Shown here piece after piece: positions 25,401 through 32,823 of a stretch of 64,000 bases of DNA (positions within the stretch are counted from its first letter, which is position 1; each line of letters opens with the position of its first letter). The notes below the pieces were generated by a model. It saw only the letters and a program-made list of their open reading frames with translations, did not search any database and was not told the origin of the DNA. The position numbers and the translations under genes were made by a program. The stretch is taken from assembly GCF_047276495.1 (NCBI RefSeq), contig NZ_CP178543.1:5580001-5644000 (forward strand), given 5' to 3'. This DNA comes from Capilliphycus salinus. Lineage in GTDB: Bacteria; Cyanobacteriota; Cyanobacteriia; Cyanobacteriales; Microcoleaceae.

Positions 25401-25744
25401 TCCGAAATCTCTTGTCCAAAAAAAAGTGATCCGGGTTTGTTCACCTCAACTTTGTTTAAAGAAATCTCAAAAGAAGTCTGTAGCGTAGAATTGAAAGAAC
25501 TCAAGAACCTATTCTCACAAAAGGTTATCTCCCCTTCAGTCTCGCTGAAACCCAAAACAGGAGAAAAATCAGCCAAAGTTTCAGACTGCGGTAACAGCCA
25601 ATCTAAATGTAAATCATAGGATGTATTTAACGGTTCAGAAGAACTGGAAAAACAAACAGGAGATGTTTGGCCATTTGCAGAATTAGAAAGCCCCACAGTT
25701 GCAGTAAGCCCAAAAACTGCAACGAAAACAGGAGATAAGCGCAT
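22481..25744 (-). CDS. bamA: Omp85/BamA outer-membrane assembly protein with repeat-rich N-terminus
   Basis: This Omp85 (BamA/Toc75-like) protein inserts beta-barrels into the outer membrane. From the ATG at 25744 it has a signal peptide (MRLSPVFVAVFGLTATVGLS), then about 465 residues with no counterpart in BamA: an LNK-rich region, six near-identical 33-34-residue units and a Glu/Pro-Gln-rich linker. Three POTRA domains follow (roughly residues 490-740; VLVAEVVIEGTES, EAVIIEGDSVLP, AEGEIEDIRVRFLSS). A C-terminal surface-antigen barrel starts near GSLVLGGGVSSATGLFGTVS and ends in phenylalanine (HFGVGERF), as expected for Bam clients. The frame extends nine codons upstream to a GTG at 25771. 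Core identification is firm and the N-terminal region is unusual. Confidence 0.93.
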   Translation of the reverse strand: MRLSPVFVAVFGLTATVGLSNSANGQTSPVCFSSSSEPLNTSYDLHLDWLLPQSETLADFSPVLGFSETEGEITFCENRFLSSFNSTLQTSFEISLNKVEVNKPGSLFFGQEISENMVLNKVKPNSLSLFPVSFNQSDWVQLQLFSLDSKDLNSVLFDSTVLPLQSYQELALNKLKPEEFSDEIALNKLEEVKPEWVEPSEDLALSNKSKPEELSQELALNKLEEIKPEWVEPSQDLALSNKSKPEELSQELALNKLEEVKPEWVEPSEDLALNKSKSEEFSDEIALNKLEEIKPEWVEPSQDLALNKSKSEEFSDEIALNKLEEIKPEWVEPSEDLALNKSKSEEFSDEIALNKLEEIKPEFVEPSEDFALTKSKPELETNSEITLYKIESEQTEPILFESRIEAIANSTESQSSQLGEPLEPQPIELAQTTPEIEPQPEIEPEIEPEIEPENNNIPQPPPPVPQPQIPVPPPPTPRQTPSQNAQPEPQVLVAEVVIEGTESEVLIERVYDAISTVPGQTTTRSQLQQDINAIFALGFFRNVRALPEDTPLGVRITFEVEPNPPLEAVIIEGDSVLPPEVVEESFAGQFNEIINLNEIEEAIQEINSWYQENGYVLAQVIEAPEVSPDGTVTLVVAEGEIEDIRVRFLSSEGEQTDEEGNPIEGKTQDYIILREIELEPGDVFNQRTAQRDLSRVFGLGIFEDVRLQLEPADEDPRKAVMVVNIVERSTGSLVLGGGVSSATGLFGTVSYQELNINGRNQRLGAEVQLGERIVLLDISFTDPWIGGDPYRTSYTANIFRRQAISVIFEQDDEDDNVRLPNGDRPRVVRTGGGITFTRPFAEDVFSTPDWVASLGVQYQRVEIRDADGDITPRDDAGKLLSENDDGEDDLFTVQFGIARDRRNNTQFPTSGYAFRLGTEQAIPIGSGSISYNRLRATYSYYLPVSFIELVPDSPQTIAFNFQAGTLIGDFPPYEAFALGGANTVRGWREGHLGAARSFVLASIEYRFPVFAVSNFLVGGAIFIDGASALGTQSTVPGNPGGIRGKPGSGLGVGAGLRIQSPLGPIRIDYGISDEGDGRIHFGVGERF
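24596..25198 (-). repeat. Six 99-102-bp coding repeats inside bamA
   Basis: Six tandem units (residues 192-392 of the open frame) alternate ALNKLEEIKPEWVEPSED with LALNKSKSEEFSDE or LALSNKSKPEELSQE. Units are 34 residues in the first two copies and 33 in the next three, the last being diverged. Bases are almost identical between copies, so expansion was recent or conversion is active. Confidence 0.9.
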
Positions 25745-25982
25745 GTTGTTCACACTTTTGGACATCCACACACCGGAAAATCACTCTTTGGTCATCCGTC
25801 ACGGGTCAGCAGCACGGACACAAACTCCGTACCCTGACGCCCGACATTTGACAAACTGTGAAATTTTACCATTATGTGGGCGCCCAAAAATTGGGAATTC
25901 CCAAACAGTTACCTCCAAACCGTGATAGCACAGTCGGTTCAGCGACTTTATCTTCTCTTAAAATTTATCAAAACCCTCGCCG

Positions 25983-26306
25983 TTGTCACGGTTTTGGGGC
26001 GATAGAGCTTCCAGCCCTCCCCCAAATGGCCCTTGGAGGACACCGCCAGGACATCAACTGAGCGATTTCTCACCTCTACCTATTACTACCCCATCTCGCC
26101 TCGCTCTGGCCGTTACTGACGAACAGTTTGTTGAGTTGGCTTTGTCCAGTTCGCGATCGCCAACCGGAAGTGATACAGTAAATCTGAAATCTGGTATTTT
26201 CGGACTGTTTTGGGTTTGGAAGCGTCAAACTCAACAAACATTAGTATTTCTAACAGCTTTTCCCAGTCGTCAAGAAATGACTCGTTATCTGGCGGAGATT
26301 TATTAA
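25983..26306 (+). CDS. Doubtful small ORF upstream of restriction gene
   Basis: A 107-codon frame opens at a TTG and ends LVFLTAFPSRQEMTRYLAEIY. The last 70 residues look protein-like (SRLALAVTDEQFVELALSSS, KSGIFGLFWVWKRQTQQTLVF), but the first 35 are Pro/Gly-rich and the start is weak. It is possibly a small conserved protein with an unrecognised start, or the tail of a decayed gene. The 240 bp between it and bamA show no other feature. Confidence 0.3.
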   Translation: MSRFWGDRASSPPPNGPWRTPPGHQLSDFSPLPITTPSRLALAVTDEQFVELALSSSRSPTGSDTVNLKSGIFGLFWVWKRQTQQTLVFLTAFPSRQEMTRYLAEIY

Positions 26307-26363
26307 AAATTTGTGTTTAAAAGCATCTTATAATAAGTAAGCTGAAATAATCAATGAGCAACT

Positions 26364-27158
26364 GTGGCGGACGACGAGCTATATCTCAATAAATTTCTTA
26401 ATCCTCTGAATGTCTGTAAACGATATCAGCCTAAATTGGGTCAAGGGAATAAACAGCAGGGATTAAATCTAACCCAGTTTCTATCACTTTATGGAGCCGA
26501 TCCCTTTTACTCATGGATTGGTCTTGACTCCGATTTAATGTATGCGGCTCACAAAGCTGCGGGTGGTATGACTTCAATTTATCGTCAGATTGGTAGAGGA
26601 TGTGAAAACTTATTTAGGCAAATCTTAATAGACTCTACAGGTTATGAAGATCTAAAATATTCTACCTGGTCTTATACAACAAAGACAAAAGCAAATAAAG
26701 ATAAAGTGTTAACATTAGATGGTCGATTGGAACTTGCAGCCATTCAAAATTCAGATATTAAAGCAAAAGTTACTCAATGGATAGTCGATTATAGTCGTTT
26801 TCTAAATGTTCCGGTTCCAGCAAATGGAGCAGTCTTTGAGGTTCGCCAGGGATACAAAAGCAAAGATAGCAAGAGACAAAATGCGGATATAGATAATGTT
26901 GCTGTTGCTTGGGCTAATGGGTATTTACCTGTTTTTGCAATATTCTCCTCTCAAATTGATGCGGATTTAGTATTGCGTTATCGAAATAGTCGAGGCGGAG
27001 TAATTATTGGAAATGTTTCCGGTAGTAGTACGACCTCTCTTTTCGTTTTTTGTAAAGAGGTTTTAGATTATGATTTGGCAGATTTTTTTCAGAGAAACTC
27101 TGAATTAATTAAAAAAGAAATGTTGACCACACTAGAAATCTTATTAAGTGCAAAGTAA
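26364..27158 (+). CDS. Putative type II restriction endonuclease
   Basis: The 264-residue protein begins at a GTG and is followed after 4 bp by a DNA methyltransferase, the usual context of a type II restriction-modification pair. It carries a PD-(D/E)XK-like core: FEVRQGYKSKDSKRQNADI beginning near Glu159 gives an E-x-RQGYKSK arrangement, preceded by helices and followed by the strand LPVFAIFSSQID. RQGYKSK-type motifs recur in restriction enzymes, but I cannot name the specificity. The composition is A/T-rich (many AAA/ATT codons) compared with neighbours, which suggests horizontal transfer. It could also be an R-M accessory nuclease. Confidence rests on gene order plus the single motif. Confidence 0.65.
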   Translation: MADDELYLNKFLNPLNVCKRYQPKLGQGNKQQGLNLTQFLSLYGADPFYSWIGLDSDLMYAAHKAAGGMTSIYRQIGRGCENLFRQILIDSTGYEDLKYSTWSYTTKTKANKDKVLTLDGRLELAAIQNSDIKAKVTQWIVDYSRFLNVPVPANGAVFEVRQGYKSKDSKRQNADIDNVAVAWANGYLPVFAIFSSQIDADLVLRYRNSRGGVIIGNVSGSSTTSLFVFCKEVLDYDLADFFQRNSELIKKEMLTTLEILLSAK

Positions 27159-27162
27159 ATTG

Positions 27163-28392
27163 ATGTCACCTATTCCCAACCAACGAGCAGATTATACTTT
27201 CAAATATAACCGTAGTTATGGGCGACATGGATGGCTGCGCCTGACCCCCGCTTATAGCGTGAAACTGGTTGAAAAACTATTAATTAGTGCGGAGGAAAAC
27301 TTAATTATTCTCGATCCGTTTTCGGGAACAGCGACAACTCCACTGGTGGCTGCTGAAAACGCATATCAAGCTTATAGTTTTGACATCAATCCCTTTCTAG
27401 TTTGGTTGGGAAATCTTAAATGTAAAAATTATTCCCAAGAGCAAATCATAGAGATTCGTCACGGTGTTAATCATGCTCTTGTAAAATTTCAATCCTCTCT
27501 GGGAGAAGAACATTGGATACCGAATATCTTTAATATTGAACGCTGGTGGTCTAGTCAAAGTTTAAAAATTCTTTCAGCACTAAGACAGAGTTTAGTTCAA
27601 CAATTTGGCGAACCTAAAGACAGTGAAGATTTTGGAATTGTTTGGATTGCATTTTGTCGGCTAATTATTGAGACTTCCTCGGCAGCATTTAATCACGTTT
27701 CAATGTCATTTAACAATCAAGTTACTCATTTTGAGGTTGATAAAATAGAACAACTTTTTATTAACATCCTTGATTTTCTCTTGAAATCAACTTCAAAACC
27801 GATTCGAGGTAGTGCGAAGATCATTAAAGCAGATTCTCGTTGTATAATTAATCTAAATGGAGTAAAAGTAGATCGGGTCATTACTTCACCACCTTATCCA
27901 AATCGAATTAGTTATATTCGTGAACTCCGCCCTTATATGTACTGGACTAAATTTTTAAATGAAGCAAAAGAAGCGGGTGAAATCGATTGGATGGCAATTG
28001 GTGGAACTTGGGGAATTGCAACCAGTAGACTAAAATATTGGCAGATAGATGAAGTTAATTTACTACCTGAAGCGGTTTATAATGCGGTAGAAAACATCAG
28101 TCAATCTGAGGGTAAAAATGCCTATGTTTTATCAATTTATGTGTTAAAATACTTTTATGATATGCACCTACATTTAAGATCGCTTCGACATCTTCTCAAG
28201 GATGGTGCTAAGATTGATTATATCGTCGGAAATTCGACCTTCTTTGGTAATAGAGTTGATACGGCTAGTTTACTTGCTGAGTCGATGAAAATGCTAGGCT
28301 ATAAAAAAATTAGCTTTGAAATTATTAGAAAACGAAATTCTAAAAAGGAATTATACGAGTATTGTCTCTCTGCAACTTGGGAAGAAGCTTAA
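27163..28392 (+). CDS. DNA methyltransferase (putative N4-cytosine or N6-adenine)
   Basis: The 409-residue protein has a SAM-binding motif I DPFSGTATT (residues 51-59) and a catalytic TSPPYPN (residues 241-247) in the motif IV position. The S-P-P-Y form is typical of N4-cytosine methyltransferases. The motif order (I before IV) with a target-recognition region between them is seen in alpha- and zeta-type enzymes. I start at ATG 27163, 4 bp after the upstream stop. The frame also allows a GTG at 27148 that overlaps it. It should protect DNA from the putative nuclease at 26364. The recognition sequence is unknown. Confidence 0.82.
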   Translation: MSPIPNQRADYTFKYNRSYGRHGWLRLTPAYSVKLVEKLLISAEENLIILDPFSGTATTPLVAAENAYQAYSFDINPFLVWLGNLKCKNYSQEQIIEIRHGVNHALVKFQSSLGEEHWIPNIFNIERWWSSQSLKILSALRQSLVQQFGEPKDSEDFGIVWIAFCRLIIETSSAAFNHVSMSFNNQVTHFEVDKIEQLFINILDFLLKSTSKPIRGSAKIIKADSRCIINLNGVKVDRVITSPPYPNRISYIRELRPYMYWTKFLNEAKEAGEIDWMAIGGTWGIATSRLKYWQIDEVNLLPEAVYNAVENISQSEGKNAYVLSIYVLKYFYDMHLHLRSLRHLLKDGAKIDYIVGNSTFFGNRVDTASLLAESMKMLGYKKISFEIIRKRNSKKELYEYCLSATWEEA

Positions 28393-28403
28393 TATTTCTC
28401 TCA

Positions 28404-29012
28404 TCAATCAATAAACTGAGAAACACCATGAACTAAAATTCCCATAATTTTTGTTAAATCTCGCAAATAATACTCAACTAAATCAATACTAATCACCTGT
28501 TGATTTAGCTTGAGAAACTTCCAAATATTACCCGAAGTCACCACACCATAAATACTTTGAATTTGATTTCCTTCTCGTTCGTTAAACAGTTGGGCGGCGA
28601 TCATTTCAGCAATACATTGACCCAAACCACTGTTAATATTTTCTTTCTTGGCTTCTACCAACGTCACCACAGGGGAACGCAGAAACAAAAACTCTCGCTC
28701 TCGACTAATAATAAAATCGCAAGTTCCGTTTAAACCCAATTCGGGAGCGACATTAAATTCCGTTCCCGAAAATAAGCTGATTTGGTCTTGCAATTGTCGT
28801 CTGAGTTCGAGTAAAATGGGAGCAATAATCAACTCAGAACGGGCTTTTTCTGTGCTAATTGCCAGAGCGAGAGGAACATTGTATTCTAAAGTTTGGAGTA
28901 GAAAAGAACTACATTCAACTTCGGGAATCTCTACAAACAAGTTAACCTGTTCCGATAGGGTTAAGTTAAATGTTTTGACGACTCGATCTAGGGTAAATTC
29001 ACTGTAAGACAT
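28404..29012 (-). CDS. PD-(D/E)XK-like protein of unknown role
   Basis: The 202-residue protein is convergent with the R-M pair. It has a restriction-nuclease-like core: GTCDFIIS, then PVVTLVEAKKENINSGLGQ with the E-x-K pair, then a helix with repeated Gln/Glu. This is the layout of the cyanobacterial PD-(D/E)XK family found in many copies near mobile or defence genes. It could be a nuclease or a nuclease-like DNA-binding protein. Its start is 20 bp from the end of purC on the same strand. Confidence 0.6.
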   Translation of the reverse strand: MSYSEFTLDRVVKTFNLTLSEQVNLFVEIPEVECSSFLLQTLEYNVPLALAISTEKARSELIIAPILLELRRQLQDQISLFSGTEFNVAPELGLNGTCDFIISREREFLFLRSPVVTLVEAKKENINSGLGQCIAEMIAAQLFNEREGNQIQSIYGVVTSGNIWKFLKLNQQVISIDLVEYYLRDLTKIMGILVHGVSQFID

Positions 29013-29032
29013 CGCTCCCAGGTTTTGATTTT

Positions 29033-29767
29033 TTAACCGTTTTGAGTTTGGGCTAAAACCCGTTCTAGAACTTGTTGATAAGCCGACTCAACGTTTCCTA
29101 AATCGTGGCGGAATCTATCTTTATCCATTACCCTTAAATTGGGGTCGGTTTCGCCTTTATTCCACAAACGACAGGTGTCGGGGCTAATTTCATCGGCGAG
29201 TACCAATTTACCATCTGATGTGTAACCAAATTCCAGTTTAAAGTCTACTAACGTAATCCCACATTGATCGAAAAACTCCGACAAAACTTGATTAATTTTC
29301 AGCGATAATGCTTTAATTTCCTCGAGTTGTTCGGGCGTGGCTAACTTTAACAATAATAAGCGATCGCGTGTCAATAACGGGTCGCCCAATTCATCATTTT
29401 TGTAGCAATATTCAACCAAAGTGGGTTCTAAAACTGTTCCGACTGCTATTCCGGTTTGTTTGCACAAACTCCCCGCAGCAATATTGCGAACAATCACCTC
29501 TATCGGGACAATTTTAACCCGTTTTACTCTCATTTCATTAGCGGTGGGAGTATCAATAAAATGGGTGGGAACGCCCGACGCTTCTAACCGTTGAAACAGG
29601 TGAGTTGAGATGATATTGTTAATTTCACCTTTCCCTTGAATTGTCCCCCGTTTTTGAGCGTTAAAAGCGGTTGCATCATCTTTAAAATGAGCCAGTAGAA
29701 TTTCCGGATCGTCTGTGGTGTAGACGATTTTTGCTTTACCTTCGTAGAGTTTTTGAGCAGCAGACAT
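29033..29767 (-). CDS. purC: SAICAR synthetase
   Basis: PurC joins CAIR and aspartate in purine synthesis, in the cytoplasm. The 244-residue protein has the family features: KLYEGKAKIVYTTDD at the N-terminus, FKDDATAFNAQKRG, EMRVKRVKIVPIEVIVRN, the ADEISPDTCRLW motif, and the C-terminal DKDRFRHDLG. Length is standard. It follows glgX on the same strand with an 85-bp gap, so co-transcription is possible. Confidence 0.95.
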   Translation of the reverse strand: MSAAQKLYEGKAKIVYTTDDPEILLAHFKDDATAFNAQKRGTIQGKGEINNIISTHLFQRLEASGVPTHFIDTPTANEMRVKRVKIVPIEVIVRNIAAGSLCKQTGIAVGTVLEPTLVEYCYKNDELGDPLLTRDRLLLLKLATPEQLEEIKALSLKINQVLSEFFDQCGITLVDFKLEFGYTSDGKLVLADEISPDTCRLWNKGETDPNLRVMDKDRFRHDLGNVESAYQQVLERVLAQTQNG

Positions 29768-29852
29768 AGATATAAATGAAGTCTAACGAATTTTTGACGG
29801 TTGAAATTAGAGTTGAAGTTTGCCTATTCTACCCGAACAGACAAACCCTTTC

Positions 29853-31907
29853 TTATTTTGCCATTAAAACGACCGATGAACGCGGATTGGCTCGATAACG
29901 ACGGGCTTTAACCGGAGGAGCGACTTTCACATCATAAAGATCGTGCGGCGCCGCCAGTCCAGTATCAATAATTCTGTGCCAATATTGTCCGGTAGGCAAG
30001 TGAGGTAACTCAAAATTTAAGGCTTCCCAATAGGCATTCAAGATAATGTGGAGATATTCTCCGGTATCGGGATGACGCAAACTAAAGGCTAAATAACGAG
30101 AATCTTCTTCCCAGTCGGGTTCATCTAAACGGAGTCCATGCCAAGTAATATAGGGTAAATGTTCGCCTTCGGCTTGCAAAATTGTTTTAATGCGGAACAT
30201 ATGCCGTTCTTGAGTAAAGCGAATAATTCCCTTCATAAAACGCAGGGTATCCGCTTGTTTTCCAATTGCACTCCAATCAAACCAACTCAGTTCATTATCT
30301 TGACAATAGGCGTTATTATTTCCGTACTGGGTGCGTCGAACTTCATCGCCCATTAACAGCATCGGCGTGCCTTGAGAGACAAACAAAATGGTTAGAAAGT
30401 TCTTGATTTGTTGCAGGCGTAAAGCTTCAATTGCCGGATTATCGGTTAACCCTTCTTCTCCACAATTCCAACTAATATTGTAATTGCATCCATCCCGATT
30501 ATCTTCGCCGTTGGCTTCATTATGTTTGTCGTTATAAGACACTAAATCATTGAGGGTAAATCCATCGTGGCAGGTGATAAAATTAATACTACAATGGGGT
30601 TCGCGATCAGGCAGGGGATAAATATCCGGGCTTCCCATAATTCTCGCGGCAAGCTGTTGAACTTTCCCCGGATCGCTTTTGACAAAACTGCGAATATCAT
30701 CCCGATATTTTCCGTTCCATTCGGTAAAGCGATCGCCGGCAAAAGACCCAACTTGATACAATCCTCCCGCATCCCAAGCTTCTGCAATTAGTTTCGTTCC
30801 CGCCAAAACCGGATCGGATTTAATAATCCATAAAATCGGCGCATCATCTATGGGATAACCGTTTTTATCCCGAGAAAAAATCGACGCCAAATCAAATCGA
30901 AACCCATCAACGTGCATTTCGGCTACCCAATACCGCAAGCAATCTACAATCAGTTGACCGGCGATTTCATAGTTGGCTTTAACGGTATTTCCGCAGCCAC
31001 TATAGTTACTATAATACTGCTCATCTTCCTCTAAAATATAGTATAACGCATTATCTAACCCTCGAAAAGATAGCGTCGGGCCGTTGTGATTTCCTTCGGC
31101 AGTATGGTTAAAAACCACATCTAAAATGACTTCTAATCCCGCTTTATGAAACGCTTTGACCATATCTTTAAATTCTTCGACGGGACCGAGCGGATCGCGA
31201 CGGGAACTGTAAGCCCGATGGGGTGCAAAAAAACCAACGGTACTGTAACCCCAATAGTTTTTTAAAGGTAAAACAGCATCCTGTTCATCAAATTGGTGAA
31301 TGGGCATTAATTCAACCGCAGTAATTCCCAAATCTTTGAGATAGGGAATTTTTTCCACTAAACCCGCATAAGTCCCTCGTTTTTCTGGGGGTAAACCCGA
31401 ACTGGGATGGCGGGTAAAACCGCCGACATGAAGCTCATAAATAATCGTTTCTGAGTAGGGAATTCTCAGGGGTACATCTCCTTCCCAGTCGTAAGTTTTC
31501 GGATCAACTACGACACATTTAAACGCTTCAGCACAATTATTTCCGGGTTTTGATGCGGCACCCCGACTATAATTTTCATCATTAACAATAGCTTTGGCGT
31601 AGGGGTCAACTAACACTTTATCCGGGTCAAAACGATATCCGGCTTCGGGATAATGCAAGCCATCGGCTCGATATCCATAAATTTGTCCGGCTTTCATTCC
31701 CGGAATAAAAGCGTGCCAATAATAAAAGGTTCGATTTCGTTGAGGATCGAGGGTAATAACTGTAGAAGGTTGAGCCGCATCGGGAGTATCAAATAAGAGT
31801 AATTCTAAAGATTTACAGGTTTTAGAAAATACACAAAAATTGACCCCATCCGGGTAAACCGTTGCACCCAGAGGATAGCTGATACCGCGTAAAACCTTAA
31901 TACTCAT
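29853..31907 (-). CDS. glgX: Glycogen debranching enzyme (isoamylase-type)
   Basis: GlgX cleaves alpha-1,6 branches trimmed by phosphorylase during glycogen breakdown. The 684-residue protein has an N-terminal CBM48-like domain (GATVYPDGVNFCVFSKTCKS), then the GH13 barrel with DVVFNHTAEGN, DGFRFDLASIFSRD (nucleophile Asp), LIAEAWDAGGLYQVG (acid Glu) and NFITCHDGFTLNDLVSY (third Asp). The C-terminal domain starts near residue 580. It belongs to the GH13 isoamylase/GlgX branch. A second GH13 enzyme lies at 37290. Confidence 0.95.
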   Translation of the reverse strand: MSIKVLRGISYPLGATVYPDGVNFCVFSKTCKSLELLLFDTPDAAQPSTVITLDPQRNRTFYYWHAFIPGMKAGQIYGYRADGLHYPEAGYRFDPDKVLVDPYAKAIVNDENYSRGAASKPGNNCAEAFKCVVVDPKTYDWEGDVPLRIPYSETIIYELHVGGFTRHPSSGLPPEKRGTYAGLVEKIPYLKDLGITAVELMPIHQFDEQDAVLPLKNYWGYSTVGFFAPHRAYSSRRDPLGPVEEFKDMVKAFHKAGLEVILDVVFNHTAEGNHNGPTLSFRGLDNALYYILEEDEQYYSNYSGCGNTVKANYEIAGQLIVDCLRYWVAEMHVDGFRFDLASIFSRDKNGYPIDDAPILWIIKSDPVLAGTKLIAEAWDAGGLYQVGSFAGDRFTEWNGKYRDDIRSFVKSDPGKVQQLAARIMGSPDIYPLPDREPHCSINFITCHDGFTLNDLVSYNDKHNEANGEDNRDGCNYNISWNCGEEGLTDNPAIEALRLQQIKNFLTILFVSQGTPMLLMGDEVRRTQYGNNNAYCQDNELSWFDWSAIGKQADTLRFMKGIIRFTQERHMFRIKTILQAEGEHLPYITWHGLRLDEPDWEEDSRYLAFSLRHPDTGEYLHIILNAYWEALNFELPHLPTGQYWHRIIDTGLAAPHDLYDVKVAPPVKARRYRANPRSSVVLMAK

Positions 31908-32072
31908 GTCGTAGACTCCTTGATGGATAATAGGTCGAGAGGATTTAACCGCAAGCCGTGCAACAATACTATTATAAAATCATCGATACAAATTAATGAC
32001 ACCCAATTTTTTGATCAATATTTGATTAACCCGGCGAACTCCCAACCCAATTCGATTTGAGATGGGGGAAGA

Positions 32073-32471
32073 TCATTTCAACCTAGTCCCGAAAAAATCT
32101 TCTATAATTTTATTACATTCAAAGGCGAGTTGGGTTTTCTGGATCTGAGAACGACTAAAGTAAGCCAAGCGTTGTCCCTCATTGAGTTGTACGAAATTCA
32201 GATCTAAATTGATCGGTTTCCAAAAGATATACTCATCGCAATCGGGCCACTCATATTTTCTAAACAGGTAGACTTCCTCTAGATCAACTTCTATTTCTTC
32301 TAACATTTCTCGGTGGATTGCCGTTTGGGGAGATTCTCCCTCCTCCAAAAATCCCCCTAACAAATTCCAAGTATTCGGAAAGGGAATTGAAGGCTTTTGA
32401 TCTCGCAAAACCAGCAGAACTTGTTGCAGGTCGTTGAGTAGAATGATGACACAACCAATCGGCTTTTTCAT
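32073..32471 (-). CDS. Nudix hydrolase
   Basis: The 132-residue protein has the Nudix box spread over residues about 39-62: Gly-Gly-Phe-Leu-Glu-Glu-Gly-Glu, then AIHREMLEEIEVDL, matching Gx5Ex7REUXEExGU except that the final Gly is replaced. It starts KKPIGCVIILLNDLQQVLLV. The family hydrolyses nucleoside diphosphate derivatives and the substrate is unknown. It is divergent from the IS-like remnant and the CHAT-FHA gene. Confidence 0.85.
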   Translation of the reverse strand: MKKPIGCVIILLNDLQQVLLVLRDQKPSIPFPNTWNLLGGFLEEGESPQTAIHREMLEEIEVDLEEVYLFRKYEWPDCDEYIFWKPINLDLNFVQLNEGQRLAYFSRSQIQKTQLAFECNKIIEDFFGTRLK

Positions 32472-32539
32472 CTAAAAATTGCGGTTGAGACCCACGCCAT
32501 AAGACAATTGGCGATGGTCCGAATATCGCTCCGTAAGGT

Positions 32540-32767
32540 GTACAATAAATAAAGACCGAAACGCGAAAACCGCGCCCAGTAGGTTCAGCACCTTGAAAAC
32601 TAGAGTTAGGGGGTTCCAGCCAGGAAAGCGAGGGAAGGGTAAGACGGGAACATAACTAACACCAGGCGCGTGGTGTACGCAGATCTGAATGAAGCAGAAA
32701 CCGCGCGCCGTGAGGCTAGGAATCCTGCGCCAAAAACGAATTTGTTGGCGCGTCAGGAGGATGTCAA
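32540..32767 (+). mobile_element. Likely IS200/IS605-type right-end remnant (omega-RNA region)
   Basis: The block ends AGGAGGATGTCAA at 32755-32767, the typical right terminus of cyanobacterial IS200/IS605 elements, preceded by GAATCC and a 7-bp hairpin GCGCCAA...TTGGCGC (about 32729-32753). Upstream, TGAATGAAGCAGAAACC (about 32687) and the highly structured GC-rich sequence from about 32575 resemble the tnpB 3' end that also encodes the omega/reRNA scaffold. A trace reading K-D-R-N-A near 32560 may be the last of a TnpB zinc-finger motif. No tnpA or intact tnpB is present. Attribution is by recall of end sequences, not by search. Confidence 0.45.
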
Positions 32768-32823
32768 GTTAAACTAACAAAGAAATTCACTTAACCTCTC
32801 AACTGAACATTGGTTTAAACTGA

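Noticed and set aside
32575..32760. Group II intron domain or riboswitch for the structured block before the CHAT-FHA gene
   Set aside because: The right end GGAGGATGTCAA after a hairpin fits an IS200/IS605 end better. No domain V-like hairpin or GTGYG 5' end was found.
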